Assembly: GCA_036745875.1 (NCBI GenBank)
Contig: DAIOFH010000028.1
Span: 1-37,841 of the forward strand
Source of the DNA: DAIOFH01 sp036745875
Lineage (GTDB): Bacteria > Planctomycetota > SZUA-567
DNA: 37,841 bases
Reading direction: 5' to 3'
In this document: positions 7,254-15,936 of the stretch, piece after piece
How positions within the stretch are numbered: position 1 is the stretch's first letter
Layout: every line of letters begins with the position of its first letter
Position numbers and translations under genes: made by a program
The notes under the pieces: generated by a model
What the model saw: only the letters and a program-made list of their open reading frames with translations
What the model was told of the DNA's origin: nothing
The model's database searches: none

Positions 7254-8714
7254 TCACTTCTGATTGGCATAGCTGTAGGCATTATCCGGATCATAGGTAA
7301 ACACCAGTATCGCGCCGGAGTCGCGCACACCCTCTGCCGGGCTATCGTCGTCCATCTTCGCTGCGCCGGAGTTGTCGGTGGCGATGAAGATGCGCTTGCC
7401 TTCGGGATCGAGGCAGGCAACGCGATAGCGGTTTTGCGAACGGAAAATCTTATCGTAGTCGCCCTGCAGCTCTTTCTGGTCGCCACTCATTTTCAGTCTG
7501 AACAACGCGCCTGTTTTCAGGGTCGTCACAAGGAGCGACCCGCGCCAGGAGGGAATCGCGCCATTGGTGGGATAATATATAATGCTGGATGGCGCGATAG
7601 TCGGCCAGCAAAGGTAGGCGTGATCCCCGTTGCCGCAACGCGAATCGCTGAAATTGTGGCCGTCACGCACAGTGTAGAACGTCTTGACAGGTGCGATGAA
7701 ATTGGGATCAAACCATTCGAGCTCGTGCTGGACGGGAACGCCTTCCGGGATGACGTTCGCGTCGAAGGCCAGCGACTGGCAGTTTTCGGCGGCTGAATAG
7801 TTCGCGTAGACATAAGCCTGGTCGTCGCGGAACCCAGCGACATGGGGCCAGCCGTAGTTGCCGCCGGCCGTCAGGAGGTTGATCTCGTCGTCGGAGGATG
7901 GTCCCTGTTCGCAGGAATAGAGGTCGTTATTGACGAAGCACAAACCCTGTGGGTTGCGGTGGCCGTAAGTGAAGATATGGCTTCTGACGCCCCGTATTTC
8001 CGGATTGTCGGAAGGAACGGAACCGTCGAGATTTATCCTCAGGCTTTTGCCACGATAGGAGTCGTAGTTCTGGCCCTGCACTTCCTCCCAGGTCGCGATG
8101 CGTTGGGCTTCAATGGGAAGACAGAAGTTCTTGCCCTGGTTATGCCCTTGTTCGCCGATGGTGAGGTAGAGCTTGTTGTCAGGTCCCAAGCGAACGCGTC
8201 CGGCGTTGTGGTCGTCGCCGGCGGGAAGGTTTTCCAGAAGTTTTACCTTATTGCCAAGTACTTCCTTATCAGGGTCGTAGGTATAACGGGCCAGCGTTCC
8301 CCAGCGCTTTTCCGAATTCGGCGATTTTGACGTGTAGTAAACGTAGAGATAATTGTCCCCGCCTTTCATGAAGTCCTTGGCGAACGCCATGCCGAGAATG
8401 CCTTCATGCTGAGGTCCCGGATATGCTTCAGGAAGAGTGGCGATTGTTTTGCTATCTCCTGTTTCCGGGTCGACTTTGGTTATCCGTAGTCCATGCCGCT
8501 CGGTGATCCAAAGTTTATTGTCCGGGCCCCATAGCATTTCCCAGGGAAAATCAAGGCCCTCGGCCAGGACTGTGCAGGAAAACGCTTCTGCCGTCGGATA
8601 AGTCTTTTTTTGCCCACTGGCACTTTCTTCAGCCACGGCGAGACCGGCCAAATACACCAGAACAAACAATGCCGCCAAAATATACCTCACCGGGATGACG
8701 GTACGATACATCAT
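7254..8714 (-). CDS. PQQ-type soluble sugar (glucose/sorbosone) dehydrogenase, exported
   Basis: A 486-residue exported beta-propeller protein of the glucose/sorbosone dehydrogenase family (soluble GDH, YliI/Asd-like), which oxidises aldose sugars with PQQ and Ca2+ in the periplasm. A signal peptide covers the first ~28 residues and ends AVA/EES. Family marks in order are FPWEMLWGPDNKLWITERHG, HEGILGMAF, HNAGRVRLGPDNKLYLTIGEQG, YGHRNPQGL and the CEQGPSSDDEINLL-GGNYGWP block. ATG 8714 is preferred because AAGGAG is 6 bases upstream; the frame extends to 8783 without a ribosome site. No PQQ synthesis genes are in the window. Substrate and true cofactor use are unproven. Confidence 0.85.
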   Translation of the reverse strand: MMYRTVIPVRYILAALFVLVYLAGLAVAEESASGQKKTYPTAEAFSCTVLAEGLDFPWEMLWGPDNKLWITERHGLRITKVDPETGDSKTIATLPEAYPGPQHEGILGMAFAKDFMKGGDNYLYVYYTSKSPNSEKRWGTLARYTYDPDKEVLGNKVKLLENLPAGDDHNAGRVRLGPDNKLYLTIGEQGHNQGKNFCLPIEAQRIATWEEVQGQNYDSYRGKSLRINLDGSVPSDNPEIRGVRSHIFTYGHRNPQGLCFVNNDLYSCEQGPSSDDEINLLTAGGNYGWPHVAGFRDDQAYVYANYSAAENCQSLAFDANVIPEGVPVQHELEWFDPNFIAPVKTFYTVRDGHNFSDSRCGNGDHAYLCWPTIAPSSIIYYPTNGAIPSWRGSLLVTTLKTGALFRLKMSGDQKELQGDYDKIFRSQNRYRVACLDPEGKRIFIATDNSGAAKMDDDSPAEGVRDSGAILVFTYDPDNAYSYANQK

Positions 8715-8886
8715 AACAATCTCCTTTATGAATACGCATCGCCCCCCACCGTCAACAGATGTACTCACTAACAAAAATATCATCTTTAAACGTTTAATAA
8801 TTAGTATTTATAGACAAAATACACGGAATTGTCAACGCATATAACCACAAATCTGGTAAAGATTGAGAGGATTGACAATGTTTCGG

Positions 8887-9231
8887 CTATTTCAACAGAT
8901 CGCGCAACACGACGGCTTGGTTGTGCTCCGTGTCCCTGGCGCCGTAAAGGAGGGTGACTTTCTTCTGGTCTCTGACAGCCGTATGGAACTCGTTGACTGC
9001 GGCGGGATTGTGCTTGAGTTCCTGTTCATAGCGTTTGCGAAACTCGGTCCATTTTTCCGGTTCGTGGTTGAACCATTTGCGCAGCTCATTGGACGGAGCG
9101 ATGTCTTTAGCCCAGTGGTCGACGGCCGCATTAGCCTTGGAAATTCCTCTTGGCCACAGGCGGTCCACCAACACACGGAAACCGTCGTTATCGTTTTTTC
9201 CGTCATAAATGCGTTTGATCTGGTAGTTCAT
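8887..9231 (-). CDS. DUF488 family protein
   Basis: A 114-residue protein of the DUF488 family (YeaO-like). Typical marks are IKRIYD near the start, VLVDRLWPRGISK (about 21-33), WAKDIAPSNELRKWF and LLYGARD near the C-terminus. Members are small cytoplasmic proteins of unknown biochemical role. ATG 9231 follows GGAG at a 9-base spacing; the frame continues upstream to 9270 but overlaps the methyltransferase end. It lies 26 bases behind the methyltransferase, so it is probably the last gene of a guaB-methyltransferase-DUF488 unit. Confidence 0.85.
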   Translation of the reverse strand: MNYQIKRIYDGKNDNDGFRVLVDRLWPRGISKANAAVDHWAKDIAPSNELRKWFNHEPEKWTEFRKRYEQELKHNPAAVNEFHTAVRDQKKVTLLYGARDTEHNQAVVLRDLLK

Positions 9232-9257
9232 GGAAGCATGCTCCGCAAAGAAGAATG

Positions 9258-9974
9258 CTATTTGCGGCAAATACCGATGAAATGGAAAGAGGTGTCCGGA
9301 TCGTAGGCGTCACCCGCATAGTTGCCGAAAAGTTCGACCTTGCCGAATCCCGCGTTACAGAGGAGAGAAATCATATCCCCGGATTTCAGCGAGAGCAGAA
9401 CAATATCGTTTTCAAAGACCTTCCCCGACGCCTTGACCATCAGCCTGGTCAAAAAGTGCATTCCATCCTGCCGCCATTCGTAAAAGCGTTCGAACGTAAC
9501 ATTCTGTGTCTCAAGAAGCGGCAGTTCCTTTATGTTTTGCCCAATAATGCGGTCGTAATTCACAATCTGCACAATAAACAAGCCAGCGTCGGCCAAAATC
9601 TGTCCGACGCTGGTAAAGAATTCACTCACAGCATCCGTATCCGGCAAATGCACGACGGTGTTGCCAAGGCACAGTGCCGAGTCAAATTCCTCTGGCCTGA
9701 ACGCCCAACCCACATCCTCCATGCTCAATTGCCGATACTGGATGCCGACTGCGCCGTGTTTCTCAGCCCCCTCCCGCACCATCGCCTCGTCGTTGTCGAT
9801 GGCGGTTATGGATCTGCCGGGAGCGGCCAGCAACACCGTTTTATTGCCTGTGCCGCAGCCGATATCCAGCAGGCGCTCGCGGCCCGACAACTGCGCGTTG
9901 ACGAAGGCCATTTCATTCGCATTCACCGCAAACACTTCGTCGTAGTGGGCGCTCAGTTCCTGGTAGAACCCCAT
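9258..9974 (-). CDS. Class I SAM-dependent methyltransferase
   Basis: A cytoplasmic Rossmann-fold methyltransferase of about 238 residues. Motif I reads LLDIGCGTGNKT, followed by ITAIDNDEAMV, whose acidic residue binds the SAM ribose, and a motif near FDSALCLGNTVVHL. It belongs to the methyltransferase 11/25 type group; the acceptor substrate is unknown. ATG 9974 gives a 9-base spacing from AGGGAA; ATG 9983 is almost on top of that site. The open frame reaches 10139 but that part overlaps guaB and is not family-like. It follows guaB by about 30 bases. Confidence 0.83.
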   Translation of the reverse strand: MGFYQELSAHYDEVFAVNANEMAFVNAQLSGRERLLDIGCGTGNKTVLLAAPGRSITAIDNDEAMVREGAEKHGAVGIQYRQLSMEDVGWAFRPEEFDSALCLGNTVVHLPDTDAVSEFFTSVGQILADAGLFIVQIVNYDRIIGQNIKELPLLETQNVTFERFYEWRQDGMHFLTRLMVKASGKVFENDIVLLSLKSGDMISLLCNAGFGKVELFGNYAGDAYDPDTSFHFIGICRK

Positions 9975-10005
9975 CGTATTCATTTCCCTAAAAGAATGAC
10001 GAAAA

Positions 10006-11469
10006 TCAGTCCAAACGGTAATTCGGCGCTTCCTTGGTGATGGTGATGTCGTGCGGGTGGCTTTCCTGCAGACTGGCGGTACTGATGCGGATAAACTTTG
10101 CCCTTGCCTTGAGTTCGGCGATATTCGACGCGCCGACATAACCCATGCCGGATTTCAAGCCGCCCACCAACTGATAAACAAACGGTTCCAGCGGACCTTT
10201 GGAGGGAACCCGTCCTTCGATGCCTTCCGGGACCAGCTTGTCAGCCGGCCTACCGCCCTGGCGGTACCGGTCCCCGGAGGTGCCGGTGGTCATGGCACCA
10301 AGGCTGCCCATACCGCGATACGCCTTATACAGTCTGCCCTGGTGGAGAATCGTCTCACCCGGCGCTTCGTCCGTACCGGCAAGCAGGCTTCCCACCATAA
10401 CGCAGTCCGCGCCCGCCGCCATGGCCTTGGCGATATCACCGGAAAACTTGATGCCGCCGTCTGCAATTAGCGGAACCCCGGCGTCACTAGTGGCGCGACC
10501 GGCGGACCAGATCGCCGACATCTGCGGAACGCCTATGCCGGAAATAACGCGGGTCGTACAGATGGAACCGGGACCGATGCCGACCTTCACCGCGTCCGCG
10601 CCCGCCTCGATGAGGCAGCGCGCGCCTTCCTCGGTGGCGATGTTTCCAGCCACGATGTCGACGCGATCCCCGACGTTTTTCTTGTAACGGCGTACCGCCT
10701 CCATGACGTTCCTGCTGTGGCCGTGCGCCGTGTCCACCACGAGCACGTCGACGCCGGCCTCGACCAGCATGGTGACGCGTTCGTCGTCGTTGACGCCGAC
10801 AGCCGCGCCGACTCGCAGGCGGCCCTGCTCATCGCGGCAGGCAAGCGGGTAGCGATCGAAGTTGCGAATGTCCCTGATGGTGATCAAGCCCTGGAGATGG
10901 TAGTCCTTGTCGACCAAGAGGAGTTTTTCAATCTTGTTTTTGAACAGCAGGTCGCGGGCGGCGTAAAGGGTGGTGTCCGGCGGCGCGGTGACCAGCTTGT
11001 CCTTGGTCATGACGTCGCCGATGGGTGTGTTTTCTTCGTGTTGGAAGCGAAGGTCGCGCCTGGTGAGGATGCCGACCAGCTTGTTGTCCGGCTGGACTAT
11101 GGGAATGCCGGAAAGATTGCGGTCGTCCATTATTTTCTGTGCCAGACCGACGGGGTCGTCAGGGTTCAGCTTGACCGGATCGGCGATGATGCCGTTTGCC
11201 GAACGCTTGACTTCATCGACTTCCTTGGCCTGCTGCAGCAAGGGGAGATTTTTATGGATAATGCCGATGCCGCCCTGCTCTGCAAGGGCGATAGCCAATT
11301 TCGCCTCGGTAACGGTGTCCATGGCGGCGGAAGCGAGCGGTATGTTGACGGTGATATTCCGTGAAAAACGGGTGGATGTGTCCACTTCGGACGGGACGAC
11401 ATCGCTCATTTGCGGCATAAGCAATACATCGTCAAAGGTAATGCCTTCGTACAGTTTAAGGTCTTGCAT
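10006..11469 (-). CDS. guaB: IMP dehydrogenase
   Basis: 487 residues, the usual length. GuaB oxidises IMP to XMP with NAD+, the committed step to GMP, as a cytoplasmic tetramer or octamer. The catalytic loop GIGPGSICTTR carries the active-site cysteine (C304). Two CBS domains sit at about 98-152 and 157-210, inserted in the TIM barrel after the YEGITFDDVLLMP start. ATG 11469 is chosen because GGAGG lies 8 bases upstream. It heads a unit with the methyltransferase and DUF488 genes. A promoter (11601-11630) and a strong hairpin (11502-11528) precede it, suggesting leader control. Confidence 0.97.
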   Translation of the reverse strand: MQDLKLYEGITFDDVLLMPQMSDVVPSEVDTSTRFSRNITVNIPLASAAMDTVTEAKLAIALAEQGGIGIIHKNLPLLQQAKEVDEVKRSANGIIADPVKLNPDDPVGLAQKIMDDRNLSGIPIVQPDNKLVGILTRRDLRFQHEENTPIGDVMTKDKLVTAPPDTTLYAARDLLFKNKIEKLLLVDKDYHLQGLITIRDIRNFDRYPLACRDEQGRLRVGAAVGVNDDERVTMLVEAGVDVLVVDTAHGHSRNVMEAVRRYKKNVGDRVDIVAGNIATEEGARCLIEAGADAVKVGIGPGSICTTRVISGIGVPQMSAIWSAGRATSDAGVPLIADGGIKFSGDIAKAMAAGADCVMVGSLLAGTDEAPGETILHQGRLYKAYRGMGSLGAMTTGTSGDRYRQGGRPADKLVPEGIEGRVPSKGPLEPFVYQLVGGLKSGMGYVGASNIAELKARAKFIRISTASLQESHPHDITITKEAPNYRLD

Positions 11470-11501
11470 GGGGTCTGCCTCCGCTCGTGAATATTTACAA
11501 A

Positions 11502-11528
11502 AATTCGCCGGCATCAAACCGGCGAATT
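11502..11528 (-). terminator. Hairpin with T-run in the guaB leader
   Basis: A perfect 10-bp stem (AATTCGCCGG with CCGGCGAATT) and 7-base loop, followed on the minus strand by TTTTTG. It lies 33 bases before the guaB start and downstream of a good promoter. It therefore may act as an attenuator of guaB, or may simply end transcription of the HAD gene 127 bases upstream. Confidence 0.65.
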
Positions 11529-11600
11529 CGCTAAGAGATCCATTATGGATTCATGTTACATGTACCCGCTCGAAAATAAAGGGTTTGTCTACTGCGCATT

Positions 11601-11630
11601 ATTTTACCTCGGGTACCGCAATTTTTTCAA
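11601..11630 (-). promoter_or_regulatory. Probable guaB promoter
   Basis: Minus strand TTGAAA (11630-11625), 18-base spacer, TAAAAT (11606-11601), about 130 bases upstream of the guaB start and just behind the HAD stop. The predicted leader contains the hairpin at 11502-11528. Confidence 0.5.
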
Positions 11631-11654
11631 GTCAAAATCCGCAAATAGTATGAT

Positions 11655-12332
11655 TTACTCCCGCTTCGCGCCGCAGTCGGCGGATGCGCGTATCCAGTCG
11701 ATAGCTTCCTTCGTCGTGTTGAAAATCCGGTCGGCCTTGGCGAGGTCTTTGGGATCGTAGGACGTCGCGACGCCGATGGAAACGCAACCAGCGGCTTTTC
11801 CCGCCATGATGCCTACGTCGGTATCCTCGACGACCACACAGAGTGAAGGATCGACGCCGACCCTACGGGCGGCTTCTAGATAAATATCCGGGGCCGGCTT
11901 GCCGTGCGGAACCATTCCGAAGGCGACAAGAGCGTCGAAATACTTGTCGATTCCGGCGGCTTCGAGAGCTGTGGTTGTGTTGCCCCTGGGGCTGTTGGTG
12001 CCGACCGCGAGCTTGAACCCGTCGGCGCGAAGCTTTTTCAACCCTTCTTCGACGCCGGGAAAGCGGATCTTGTCGCTGTTTTCCCGCAGCAAACGCTGGT
12101 AGATGGCATGTCGTTCGACAAGAAGTTCGGGAATCTCCGGCAGGTGCGGGAATTGCAGACGCATCTTTTCCGCCTGGTAGACATCGGGTTTGCCGATATA
12201 ATCCTTGTCCCAATCACCGGTCAGGTCCAGTTTGTAATTCTCGACAATCCCCTGCCAGGCTCCCACATGCAGCCATTCGCTGTCGACCAGCGTACCGTCC
12301 AGATCAAACAACACCCCACGAGTTTCAGGCAT
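11655..12332 (-). CDS. HAD-superfamily hydrolase (beta-phosphoglucomutase-like)
   Basis: A 225-residue cytoplasmic phosphatase or phosphomutase. Motif I is LFDLDGTLVDSE (8-19), with the nucleophile and acid/base aspartates. A small helical cap follows, then motif II VGTNSPRG (the Thr/Ser position, about 109-116), the lysine of HGKPAPDIY (about 143-151) and motif IV VVVEDTDVGIMAGKAAG. This is subfamily IA with a C1 cap, as in beta-phosphoglucomutase, phosphoglycolate phosphatase and nucleotide phosphatases. AAGGGA is 5 bases before the ATG. It starts 21 bases behind purO, so a nucleotide substrate is possible but only inferred. Confidence 0.85.
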   Translation of the reverse strand: MPETRGVLFDLDGTLVDSEWLHVGAWQGIVENYKLDLTGDWDKDYIGKPDVYQAEKMRLQFPHLPEIPELLVERHAIYQRLLRENSDKIRFPGVEEGLKKLRADGFKLAVGTNSPRGNTTTALEAAGIDKYFDALVAFGMVPHGKPAPDIYLEAARRVGVDPSLCVVVEDTDVGIMAGKAAGCVSIGVATSYDPKDLAKADRIFNTTKEAIDWIRASADCGAKRE

Positions 12333-12353
12333 AACTGTCCCTTAACAAAAATA

Positions 12354-13007
12354 TCAAATAACGACGTCCATTGCCGCCAATGTGAACGCCGTCCCTTCCG
12401 CAACCGCCGCGACGGCGGTCACCGGATTGGTGAACTCCTTGAATACGCCGCCGGAAACAACGAAGTTACAGGCATCGGCGGCCGTCTCGGCGGTGAAATC
12501 GGAAATTTGCCTGGTCGTCGGAATATTGTGTTCGTAGGTTGAAAGATGCGCCACCTTGCCGGGTTCCAGGTTGAAGGAGCGCACATCGAGACCGTCATGG
12601 CGGATGGTGGCGAGCCAGCAGGTTTTCGTCCTGGCGTCGGCGACGGCGGTGATCCTCGGGGTGTTGTAGTCGTCCTTCTCGTAGTCCATCGCCAGGTGGG
12701 TCAAGGCGAGAGCGTCCCGGATGGACATCCCGGACGCAATCTTTTCCGCCACCGGGTCGGCGTGCGAACCATTGGCGAGAACGGCGGCATCCCCGACGAG
12801 CCTTGCGCAATTATAGGCGATATAGGGGTTTTTCCTGATATCCGATTCAAACCCCGGCTTCGGGACAATACTCACGGAGGTCCCGGCAGCGTTCACCTCG
12901 GCCTGGCGGTTCGGGAAGCTACGGGAAGAGACTCGGTACAAGGCGGCGGGCTTTCCGGAGGGCGTAATCCCGACTGCGACGATGCGCCCCAAATAGATTT
13001 CGGCCAT
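12354..13007 (-). CDS. purO: Archaeal-type IMP cyclohydrolase
   Basis: A 217-residue protein matching the PurO/IMP_cyclohyd family (PF07826), which closes FAICAR to IMP, the last step of purine synthesis, in archaea and a minority of bacteria. Recognisable blocks are YLGRIVAVGITPSGKPAALYRVSSRSFPNRQ near the N-terminus, NPYIAYNCARLVGD, NGSHADPVAEKI and LAMDYEKDDYNTPRI in the middle. The standard bacterial enzyme is PurH, which is unrelated. The start is uncertain: ATG 13007 fits the family N-terminus, while an in-frame TTG at 13016 has a nearer AGGA. It is followed by a HAD gene and then guaB, so purine genes cluster here. Confidence 0.85.
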   Translation of the reverse strand: MAEIYLGRIVAVGITPSGKPAALYRVSSRSFPNRQAEVNAAGTSVSIVPKPGFESDIRKNPYIAYNCARLVGDAAVLANGSHADPVAEKIASGMSIRDALALTHLAMDYEKDDYNTPRITAVADARTKTCWLATIRHDGLDVRSFNLEPGKVAHLSTYEHNIPTTRQISDFTAETAADACNFVVSGGVFKEFTNPVTAVAAVAEGTAFTLAAMDVVI

Positions 13008-13043
13008 ACGATGCAATCCATCCTATACTGCGAATGCCATAAT

Positions 13044-13080
13044 AAAAAAACACCCGCGAATCGCCGGGACCGCGACTCGC
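13044..13080 (-). terminator. Terminator behind the 828-residue gene
   Basis: A 9-bp stem with one G-U pair (13072-13080 with 13056-13064), 7-base loop, then GGGTG and seven T residues on the minus strand, directly after the stop of the large orphan gene. It separates that gene from purO. Confidence 0.65.
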
Positions 13081-13101
13081 AAGAGGTTAACTCTGAAAAA
13101 T

Positions 13102-15588
13102 TCAACCGGCGTTTGCCGTTTCCTTCGCTTTGTCGTCCTTGGCCGTTTCTTCCGCGATCTTCGCCTTTGCCTCGACCGCAAGGTCCGTGGCGAAGACGAT
13201 GAAGGCATGTTCCTTGTTTTTGTCGGCGCTTTCCAGATAGCCGCGAAAACACATGCCCGCCTCTACATAGCGCCCCATTTTCATGTAGATCCGGCCAAGG
13301 TTGAAGTATACCTGATCGAAGCATATTGTGCCAAGGCTGTTTTCGCCGGGAACCGTCTTTTTTTCGAATGGCGAGTCTATCGGCGGCAGATTCGCGTCGA
13401 ACCACTGCTGGTCTATTTCTTCGGGAATCTCCGGCAGAGGCACATCGTCGAGCTTCCGCTTTTCCGGCGGAGTCAGGCACATGGTGAGGCCGACTATGGC
13501 TGCCTCGTAGTTATTGTCGTGCGCATACATGAGACCGGTCAGGTACTGGTCGATGTGGTTGTTGGCGACATTGCGCTTTTCCTGGATCTGCGAGGCCTGA
13601 CGCCGCATCATGGCAAGGGACACTTGGTCGTATTGGAACGCGCGGCCAAGGGACTCGGCCTGGGAGCGCAATGTTTCCATTTCGATGGAGATCTGGCTTT
13701 CCACCGTCACCAACGCCGTCTTCAGGTCCGGGTCGTCCATGAGGAAGCGTCGGAAGAAGGCGAACGCCTTGTATTCGCGCATCGGGTCGCTGCCGTCCCT
13801 GGCTTTTGTGAAACCGCTGTCAAGGTTGACGTTGCCCTGAGTCAGGCTTAGCGGCAGGTATTTCAGGTTGTCCCGGAGGGCGGTCCAGTCCTTTTGGAGG
13901 ACGTTCACCGCCACAAGCTGCCGATCCAGGGTGAAGCGCGGGCCAAGGTAGCGCCGCCACATTTCGGTGCGCCGTTTTGCGCCGGACTCGGTGAAAAGCT
14001 CGATGATCGGGCGGTAGCGCATGGGAATGATCAATTTCGGCACGCCGAGCCGTGCAAGCGCCCATTCCCGAAAGGCGTCGAAATCGGGGATCGCTTCGGC
14101 GTCCGGTTCCGCGCCGTTCCTGGACCATTGACAAAACGCGGCCACAAGCTTGCCGAACGCCTGCCTGGCATAATGCGGCGACAGTTCCTTTGCTTCCACC
14201 CCTTCAGGGGGAAGGAACAGGGCGGGCGCGATCTTTTTCACTTCGTCCAGCGTCGCCTTGAAATTGGTGGGATATGCGGCCTGATTAAATTCGAGCCAGG
14301 CGTCGGCCATCCCCTGTAGAAGGGTGTCCTTGTTCGCACGGGTTGGCACGACGATGCAGTTCATCGGATAGCGGACGCGCCTGTCCACCTCCATTTCGCG
14401 TTCCTGCGAGGCGAAGGACTTGGTCTTGCTCTTTTTCTTTTCGTCCTCGTCTATGGCCTCGGCGCCGATTCTCCGAATTTCCGTGCAATAGCGCGGTACA
14501 CCCCTGCCGGGAGCGATCAGGACTGACAGCGGACCGAAGCGGCGCGTTTCGTTGCGGGACAGTGCGCTTTCGCCCGCAAGGATGAGGTCATGGTTCATTA
14601 TGGCCTGAAAAGCGTCGATGATGCGCCTTCTGCCAAGGTGTTTCGAACTGTCGTCGGCGCGCAGGATCGGCAGCTGCGGTTCCGGCTGCGGGTCCTGGTC
14701 GGAACATCGGTTCAGCGCGCTTTGGACTGCCGACAGCATCTTCGCCAGGTCCATAATGCGGTCGTCCAGGCTGGTGCCCGCCCATAGGAGACGCAGCTGG
14801 CGGGTGTATTTCATCATTTCGTAATTGGCGTCTTTCCAGAAGTTGAAAAGCTCGCGCACCGGCGATCGCCCGGCCGCTGCAGCGCCAAGGGCTTCGTCAG
14901 CCTTGACCATCGTCGCTTCGATCTGCTGGGAAGTGTTGACGAAGCCGCGACGGTCGGTGAAGCTCATCTTATCGCGTTCGAGCTGATGGGATGAACCGGT
15001 GATGGTTTTGAAAAGATTGAACGAATCCATTACCGCCTTGGCGAGACCGCCGGCGAGGCCGGTGGCATTGAGGGCCTTGGGAACGCTGTCCATGTACGTG
15101 TTCAATCGGTCGATCTGGCGTTGGAGTTCCTCGGCGTAATCGACGTCGAGGCAGTCGCGATACATTTCCTGCAGCCACGGTTCCAGGCTGTAGACGCGGG
15201 TGGCGGCGTGGTTGCGCCCGAAAGACTTCACCGCGTTGGCGAGGCGGTGGTGGTATTTCGTTTCGATCTCGGATGGAAGCGGCGTATCACCCAGTGGAAA
15301 TTCCTCGCCTTTCGCCTCGGCGACAAGGTTGACGAAATCCTGCCTCATCATAGCGGGCGTGGTGCCGAAATTGAGAAAGGACGAATCGTCGGCGGTAAGA
15401 TAGATTGGCCTATCGGGAAATGTACAGCCGCCCACGACCGCGTTACGCATGTATTCGTAGGCGTTGTTGGCGATTTGCCTGATAATCGACCAATAGCTGG
15501 CCTGAAGAGCGGGATTCTTTTCGACTGCCGCGACGGCTTTCCGTCTCGCTGCAAGCTGCTTCGGGATCTGCTCTAGGTAACTTGCCAT
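13102..15588 (-). CDS. Large hypothetical protein with TPR-like C-terminus
   Basis: An 828-residue, apparently soluble protein that I do not recognise. No signal peptide or membrane segment is evident from ATG 15588. The N-terminal 150 residues are mostly helical (SYLEQIPKQLAARRKAV). A highly charged lysine/serine stretch EDEKKKSKTKS lies near residue 385, and a proline-rich linker near 720 (PEIPEEIDQQWFD). The last ~120 residues contain TPR-like helices (YFNLGRIYMKMGRYVEAGMCFRGYLE) and end in a lysine/alanine-rich tail. No good ribosome site is seen before 15588 or the other ATG at 15609. It is followed by its own terminator. It may be a lineage-specific scaffold protein, but no function can be assigned. 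Confidence 0.75.
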   Translation of the reverse strand: MASYLEQIPKQLAARRKAVAAVEKNPALQASYWSIIRQIANNAYEYMRNAVVGGCTFPDRPIYLTADDSSFLNFGTTPAMMRQDFVNLVAEAKGEEFPLGDTPLPSEIETKYHHRLANAVKSFGRNHAATRVYSLEPWLQEMYRDCLDVDYAEELQRQIDRLNTYMDSVPKALNATGLAGGLAKAVMDSFNLFKTITGSSHQLERDKMSFTDRRGFVNTSQQIEATMVKADEALGAAAAGRSPVRELFNFWKDANYEMMKYTRQLRLLWAGTSLDDRIMDLAKMLSAVQSALNRCSDQDPQPEPQLPILRADDSSKHLGRRRIIDAFQAIMNHDLILAGESALSRNETRRFGPLSVLIAPGRGVPRYCTEIRRIGAEAIDEDEKKKSKTKSFASQEREMEVDRRVRYPMNCIVVPTRANKDTLLQGMADAWLEFNQAAYPTNFKATLDEVKKIAPALFLPPEGVEAKELSPHYARQAFGKLVAAFCQWSRNGAEPDAEAIPDFDAFREWALARLGVPKLIIPMRYRPIIELFTESGAKRRTEMWRRYLGPRFTLDRQLVAVNVLQKDWTALRDNLKYLPLSLTQGNVNLDSGFTKARDGSDPMREYKAFAFFRRFLMDDPDLKTALVTVESQISIEMETLRSQAESLGRAFQYDQVSLAMMRRQASQIQEKRNVANNHIDQYLTGLMYAHDNNYEAAIVGLTMCLTPPEKRKLDDVPLPEIPEEIDQQWFDANLPPIDSPFEKKTVPGENSLGTICFDQVYFNLGRIYMKMGRYVEAGMCFRGYLESADKNKEHAFIVFATDLAVEAKAKIAEETAKDDKAKETANAG

Positions 15589-15936
15589 AAAAGAAAATAT
15601 CCGTAACATGTATAAAAGAAAACAGCACCGCAACATTACATTTACGATGCGCGTTGTTCAAGGACCGACGACAATGAACGTATATAAAATCACGATTTCA
15701 ATCATAATACAACTGTAAAATATCAAAATAAGATACCTTCTGCCAAACTCAGCGTCAAGTAGACGAGCAGTTTGATTTTCACACCGACAACCCTATACTC
15801 GCGGCGAGCGCCGACGACAAGCATAAAGAGGCAATATGTATCTAAAATACATTGCAAAATTTTGTAGGCGTCTGCCGTGCAGGATGGGTGGGGATGGCAA
15901 CCGGAGTGAACTCGGGGCACGGGAAAAAACAGTCGT
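15589..15936. other. Intergenic region, nothing recognised
   Basis: About 350 AT-rich bases between the orphan gene start and the end of the GGDEF gene. Short open frames exist on both strands but none has a ribosome site or family likeness. The promoter of the orphan gene must lie here, but no candidate stands out. Confidence 0.5.

Noticed and set aside
11470..11655. Purine (guanine) riboswitch before guaB
   Set aside because: No purine aptamer core is visible; only a simple hairpin with T-run.
13207..14319. Two plus-strand frames of 214 and 141 codons
   Set aside because: Antisense to the large orphan gene, without ribosome sites or recognisable motifs.
15723..15920. A 65-codon minus-strand small gene
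   Set aside because: No ribosome site, no family likeness, and in low-complexity intergenic DNA.
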